NCBI RefSeq assembly: GCF_000196895.1
Contig: NC_014297.1
Span: forward strand, 744,001-808,000
From: Halalkalicoccus jeotgali B3
GTDB lineage: Archaea; Halobacteriota; Halobacteria; Halobacteriales; Halalkalicoccaceae
DNA: 64,000 nucleotides
Reading direction: 5' to 3'
Shown piece by piece: positions 60,932-64,000 of the stretch; positions within the stretch are counted from its first letter, which is position 1; every line of letters starts with the position of its first letter. The position numbers and the translations under genes were made by a program. A model generated the notes under the pieces. It saw only the letters and a list, made by a program, of their open reading frames with translations, ran no database searches and was not told the DNA's origin.

Positions 60932-61147
60932 ATGAAAAATGACCTCAAAGTACGACGAGCGAGACACGAGTTGACACAGAGTGACCTTGCGGAGGCCGTT
61001 GATGTATCTCGGCAGACGATTAGTGCGATTGAAGCAGGTCGCTATAATCCAAGTCTCGAACTTGCCTTCCACCTTGCAGAATACTTCGACTGCTCTATTG
61101 AGGATATCTTTGAACCGCCTTTGACCAAAGAAGAGTCCCAATCATAA
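60932..61147 (+). CDS. XRE-family helix-turn-helix regulator (YozG-like)
   Basis: 71 residues. Cro/CI HTH: RRARHELTQSDLAEAVDVSR (about residues 8-27) then QTISAIEAGRYNPSLELAF, typical of short DNA-binding proteins with no sensor domain. It follows the two-TM gene by 3 bp and probably regulates that operon. Confidence 0.9.
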   Translation: MKNDLKVRRARHELTQSDLAEAVDVSRQTISAIEAGRYNPSLELAFHLAEYFDCSIEDIFEPPLTKEESQS

Positions 61148-61240
61148 GGCATTTCTCTCTATCTACCGGTCCCTCACTCCGCCCTCGTAATAGTCGAGTT
61201 TCGACGAGCTAAGCGAATCTACACTCGAACGGCGCTTCGC

Positions 61241-62674
61241 CTACCGGTCCCGATAGACCGGCAGCTGGGCCCTGATCCCTATATCCCGGAGCTGCCAGAC
61301 GAGTTCGGCCCCGATCCAGACCAGCGCCGTCAGGATCCCGATCCCGGCCGCCGCGAAGTGGGCCGTACCCATCCACACCGGGCTGATGAAGAGGATGGCG
61401 TTGTGGATCCGGAAGGGGATGAACGACTCGATGATCAGACCGATCTCGTGGAAGAAGCCGACGATCGCGCCCAGCGGGTCGAATCCGCTCTCGGCGCTCT
61501 CGGTGCTCTCCCCGCCGCCTTCCTCGGGGGTTCGGGACTCGTAGCCCAGTTGCTGGGCGCTCTGGCCGCCCTCGCTCTCGTCGCCGCTTTCGAGTCGCTC
61601 GGCCTCGTAGGGCATCGTCGAGCCGACCTCCCAGACGACCTCGCCGTCGGGGGTCAGCTCCATGACGCGGTTGCCGTGGCTGTCGGTCACGAGCGTGTTG
61701 CCGTTGGGCAGCCGGTCGGCGTCCCGTGGCCACTGCATCTGCTGGTCGGACCACTCCCACGTCTGGGTCCACTCGTCGCCCTCGCGCTGGTACTCCTCGA
61801 CGTTGCCGTTCTCCGAGTCGGCGACGACGACCGCGGGCCCGCCCTGATCGGTGGGGATGTAGTCGGGGTTGTGCTGCTGGTAGAGGACGCTGTGGTCGTT
61901 CTGGGCACCGAGGGTCCACTCCTCCTGGAGGCCCTCCTCGGGGTCGACGAAGACGACCTGGTCCTGATTGCGCATGCTGACCATGATGGTGCCGTTGACC
62001 TCGCTACCCGGATCATCGACGTATTCGACGTCGTTGATGTGTGCCCAGTCACCCGGGAAGGGGCCGCCCTCCTCGACCGGGTAGTCCGCCTGGGCGTCCC
62101 ACATCCACTCGATGAGTTCGGTTTCGGTGTTGACGATGAAGACCTGGTCGTCGATCATGTCGGCGACGACGAACCGGTTCTCGTCGAGCCGATCGACGTC
62201 GTGCCACTCGGCGCCGGTCTCGGTGGCGTCGTAGCGCTCGTAGAGCACCTCCGTCTCGCCGGTTTCGAGGTTCGTGCGCTCGATGGCGTTGACGGCACAC
62301 GGCGGCGAGCCACAGGTCGGGCCCTCGCTGTGGATCGTGTCGGTCGTCGCGTACTCGACGGTCAGGGGCTCGCCCTCGACGGGGTCGACGTCGAAGTACT
62401 TGGTCCGCTCGTTCTCGTAATAGAGGACGCTCCCGTCGGGGTTGTAGGCGGTGATCGTACCGGCGCGTCCCGACTCGGTGATGACGGTGTGACCGTCGCT
62501 CTCGGGCGCGGTCGGTACGTCCTCCTCGGTCGCCGTCGAGAGCCCCCCTGCGGTCGCACCGCTGACGAGAACGGCGATCGAGAGGACGATCAGCACCGCG
62601 AAGGCGATCCGCACCTTGTTGCGCGAGACGGCCGACCGAACGCGCTCGGCCCCCGTTGAGGATCGCTCGCTCAC
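61241..62674 (-). CDS. Arylsulfotransferase (ASST)-family membrane protein
   Basis: 477 residues. N-terminal TM anchor (about residues 20-43), a large extracytoplasmic beta-propeller with repeated W/H-rich blocks (EWHDVDRLDENRFVVADMID, WAHINDVEYVDDP, GNTLVTDSHGNRVMELT), and two C-terminal TM helices (about 418-458). Similar to bacterial ASST, which transfers sulfate between aryl esters through a histidine. In haloarchaea it may sulfate or desulfate glycans or act as a sensor; no partner tells which. It faces outward beside the glycan region. Confidence 0.82.
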   Translation of the reverse strand: MSERSSTGAERVRSAVSRNKVRIAFAVLIVLSIAVLVSGATAGGLSTATEEDVPTAPESDGHTVITESGRAGTITAYNPDGSVLYYENERTKYFDVDPVEGEPLTVEYATTDTIHSEGPTCGSPPCAVNAIERTNLETGETEVLYERYDATETGAEWHDVDRLDENRFVVADMIDDQVFIVNTETELIEWMWDAQADYPVEEGGPFPGDWAHINDVEYVDDPGSEVNGTIMVSMRNQDQVVFVDPEEGLQEEWTLGAQNDHSVLYQQHNPDYIPTDQGGPAVVVADSENGNVEEYQREGDEWTQTWEWSDQQMQWPRDADRLPNGNTLVTDSHGNRVMELTPDGEVVWEVGSTMPYEAERLESGDESEGGQSAQQLGYESRTPEEGGGESTESAESGFDPLGAIVGFFHEIGLIIESFIPFRIHNAILFISPVWMGTAHFAAAGIGILTALVWIGAELVWQLRDIGIRAQLPVYRDR

Positions 62675-62815
62675 GGCTTCCTACCCGTCGGGTCTGGTCC
62701 CTCCGTTCCTCGAACTGTCATACGTCGCCTTTGGGAATCGTGCGGATATTACTTTCCTTTTTGGCCCCCTCGTGGTCGAACTCCCTTTCAGTCTCGACCG
62801 TTACGGTTCGGTCGA

Positions 62816-63880
62816 ATGGTAACTCTAGAGGTCGTCGCTCGGCTCGTCGCCGGTGTGGGGCTCATCCTCGCGAACGCGTTTTTCGTCGCCATCGAGTTCG
62901 CGCTGACCCGCGCCCGGCAGTTCAGCGAAGGGGAGTTCGTCGGGGACAACCAGTCCTTGGAGCGGGCTTGGGAGATGACTCAGAACCTCGAACTGTACTT
63001 GACGACCTGTCAGGTCGGGATCACGGCCTCGAGCATTGCGGTCGGAATCGTCGCCGAACCCGCGCTGGCCGCGCTCTTCGAGCCGCTGTTCGAGGGGACC
63101 CTGCTGGCGTCGGTCGGGTCGGCGGCGATCCTCTCGTTTCTGATCATCAACCTCGTCCACCTGACCCACGGCGAACAGACCCCGACGTATCTGGGCGTCG
63201 AGCGCTCGCGGTGGGTCTGTCGGTACGGGGCGACGCCGCTGTACTGGTTTCACTGGCTGATCTCCCCGCTGATCACGCTCGGCGACTGGGTCGCGAAGGC
63301 GACGCTTTCGCTGTTCGGCATCGAGATGACCGGCGCGTGGCTCGAAACCGAACAGGACGTCATCGAGAGCCGGGCGGACCTCAGGAACCGAATGCGTTCG
63401 CTGCTCGCGGAAGGCGACCTCGACGAGGAGCGATACGAGGAGGTACTGAGCGCGCTTGCGGCCGGCAGGATGACCGTCGGAGACGTCATGGTCGACCGCG
63501 AGGAGATCGTCTTCCTCTCGACGGAACTGCCCCTCGCGGAGAACCTCGAACGGCTCTCGGGATCGCTGCACAACCGCTATCCGCTGATCGGTGAGGAGCC
63601 CGAGGACTTCCGCGGGATCGTCTACGTCTCAGCGGCCCTCGATCGGATCGACGCCCTCCAAGCGGGGGAGACGACCCTCGAGGACATCGCCGCGCCGCCG
63701 CTGACCGTCTCCGAAGACATGACCGTCAGCGACGTCATCGATCGGTTTCAGGACGAAAGCCAGGAGCTCGCGCTCGTTCGCACCGAGAACGGCGATCTCA
63801 TCGGACTCGTGACCGCCACGGACGCGATGGAGGCGGTCGTCGGGGAACTCGAAGACCCCCTCGACGAGGTGGCGGCCTAA
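62816..63880 (+). CDS. CNNM-type transporter with paired CBS domains (CorC/HlyC-like)
   Basis: 354 residues. N-terminal CNNM domain (residues 1-190) with three to four TM helices and the blocks NAFFVAIEFALTRARQ, QVGITASSIAVGIVAEPAL and LVHLTHGEQTPTYLG. A CBS pair follows (about residues 220-345, ITDR-like VGDVMVDREEI and LIGLVTATDAMEAVV). Members handle Mg2+ or Na+/Mg2+ export with adenine-nucleotide control. It has no C-terminal CorC transporter-associated domain. Confidence 0.88.
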   Translation: MVTLEVVARLVAGVGLILANAFFVAIEFALTRARQFSEGEFVGDNQSLERAWEMTQNLELYLTTCQVGITASSIAVGIVAEPALAALFEPLFEGTLLASVGSAAILSFLIINLVHLTHGEQTPTYLGVERSRWVCRYGATPLYWFHWLISPLITLGDWVAKATLSLFGIEMTGAWLETEQDVIESRADLRNRMRSLLAEGDLDEERYEEVLSALAAGRMTVGDVMVDREEIVFLSTELPLAENLERLSGSLHNRYPLIGEEPEDFRGIVYVSAALDRIDALQAGETTLEDIAAPPLTVSEDMTVSDVIDRFQDESQELALVRTENGDLIGLVTATDAMEAVVGELEDPLDEVAA

Positions 63881-63890
63881 TTGCTTGTCC

Positions 63891-64000
63891 TCAGAGGACG
63901 AGCACCGGCGTGTCCGTCAGCCGGATCACGCGGTCGGTGACGCTTCCCAACAGTGCCTCCTGAAGCCGTCCGCGCTCTCGTTTTCGCATGACGATCAGGT
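63891..64000 (-). CDS. Universal stress protein (UspA family), C-terminal fragment at window edge
   Basis: Minus strand, stop at 63891-63893. The visible 36 residues read LIVMRKRERGRLQEALLGSV and end DRVIRLTDTPVLVL, the typical UspA C-terminal block with the G-x-GSV-x-D-x-V nucleotide-binding end. The rest of the gene lies beyond 64000. Confidence 0.85.
   Translation of the reverse strand, partial: LIVMRKRERGRLQEALLGSVTDRVIRLTDTPVLVL

Noticed and set aside
1-64000. CRISPR arrays, rRNA genes and complete insertion sequences
   Set aside because: Reading through, I saw no regularly spaced repeat array, rRNA-like block or transposase with terminal inverted repeats.

Overview
The window is chromosomal DNA from a halophilic archaeon (class Halobacteria). 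The evidence is the archaeal information-processing genes (aIF2-gamma, RpoE', Spt4, GTP-dependent dephospho-CoA kinase), archaeal MptA, Tat-exported lipoproteins with RR motifs and lipobox Cys, a B12-dependent ribonucleotide reductase, an intron-containing elongator tRNA-Met, very acidic proteins, GC-rich coding DNA with short AT-rich promoters, and many leaderless-looking starts. I cannot place the genus from sequence alone. There is no rRNA, CRISPR array or intact insertion sequence. Both ends cut genes: ribonuclease Z on the left and a universal stress protein on the right.

Layout. 1-3.1 kb: minus-strand housekeeping run (rnz, mptA, NAD kinase, small protein). 3.2-6.9 kb: a two-TM K+ channel with RCK domains, frameshifted at a CTCG tetranucleotide tract; tRNA-Met with intron; small conserved haloarchaeal proteins. 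6.9-18.8 kb: a catabolic cluster holding a threonine ammonia-lyase-like enzyme, a diaminobutyrate-type aminotransferase, a BCCT transporter, an AbgA-like M20 hydrolase, a D-2-hydroxyacid dehydrogenase, a malate:quinone oxidoreductase-like flavoprotein, a strong ectoine hydrolase (DoeA) homologue and a second class III aminotransferase. Its intergenic regions share an 18-bp TACAC-centred dyad. I read it as a haloarchaeal ectoine (perhaps hydroxyectoine) utilisation regulon. It lacks canonical DoeB and DoeC and may use an M20 enzyme for deacetylation. 18.9-23.2 kb: an AT-richer small gene pair, nrdJ and a small membrane protein. 23.2-27.0 kb: trpDFEG operon behind a nested palindrome containing TGTAC half-sites.

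27.1-28.1 kb: tRNA-Val with a duplicated 3' end, followed by an AT-rich acquired gene for a two-TM protein. 28.1-32.6 kb: LarA-like protein, a lone lycopene-cyclase-type domain, a four-CBS protein with a possible ribosome-hibernation-like tail, and AzlCD amino-acid exporter. 32.6-35.6 kb: conserved aIF2-gamma/PIN/RpoE'/Spt4/dephospho-CoA kinase operon. 35.7-39.5 kb: periplasm-facing redox and copper proteins (DsbA-like, SCO1, TlpA, CcdA) with a His-rich membrane protein. 39.5-40.5 kb: a DUF5787 putative nuclease. 40.5-47.9 kb: iron-siderophore ABC uptake with three paralogous binding lipoproteins, each preceded by a TTAGG-N4-CCTAA dyad of the kind bound by DtxR/Idr-type iron regulators, and a protoglobin nearby. 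47.9-53.1 kb: HxlR regulator, PhnP-like MBL hydrolase coupled to an AAA ATPase, FilR1-like regulator, thiolase.

53.1-62.7 kb: surface-glycan region (two GT4 glycosyltransferases, two alkaline-phosphatase-superfamily proteins, a flippase-like LPG-synthase-type membrane protein, a DedA protein, an arylsulfotransferase-like protein), interrupted by an AT-richer islet of tiny membrane proteins and an XRE regulator, with a frameshifted DUF2062 gene at its left edge. 62.8-64 kb: CNNM/CBS transporter and a partial UspA protein.
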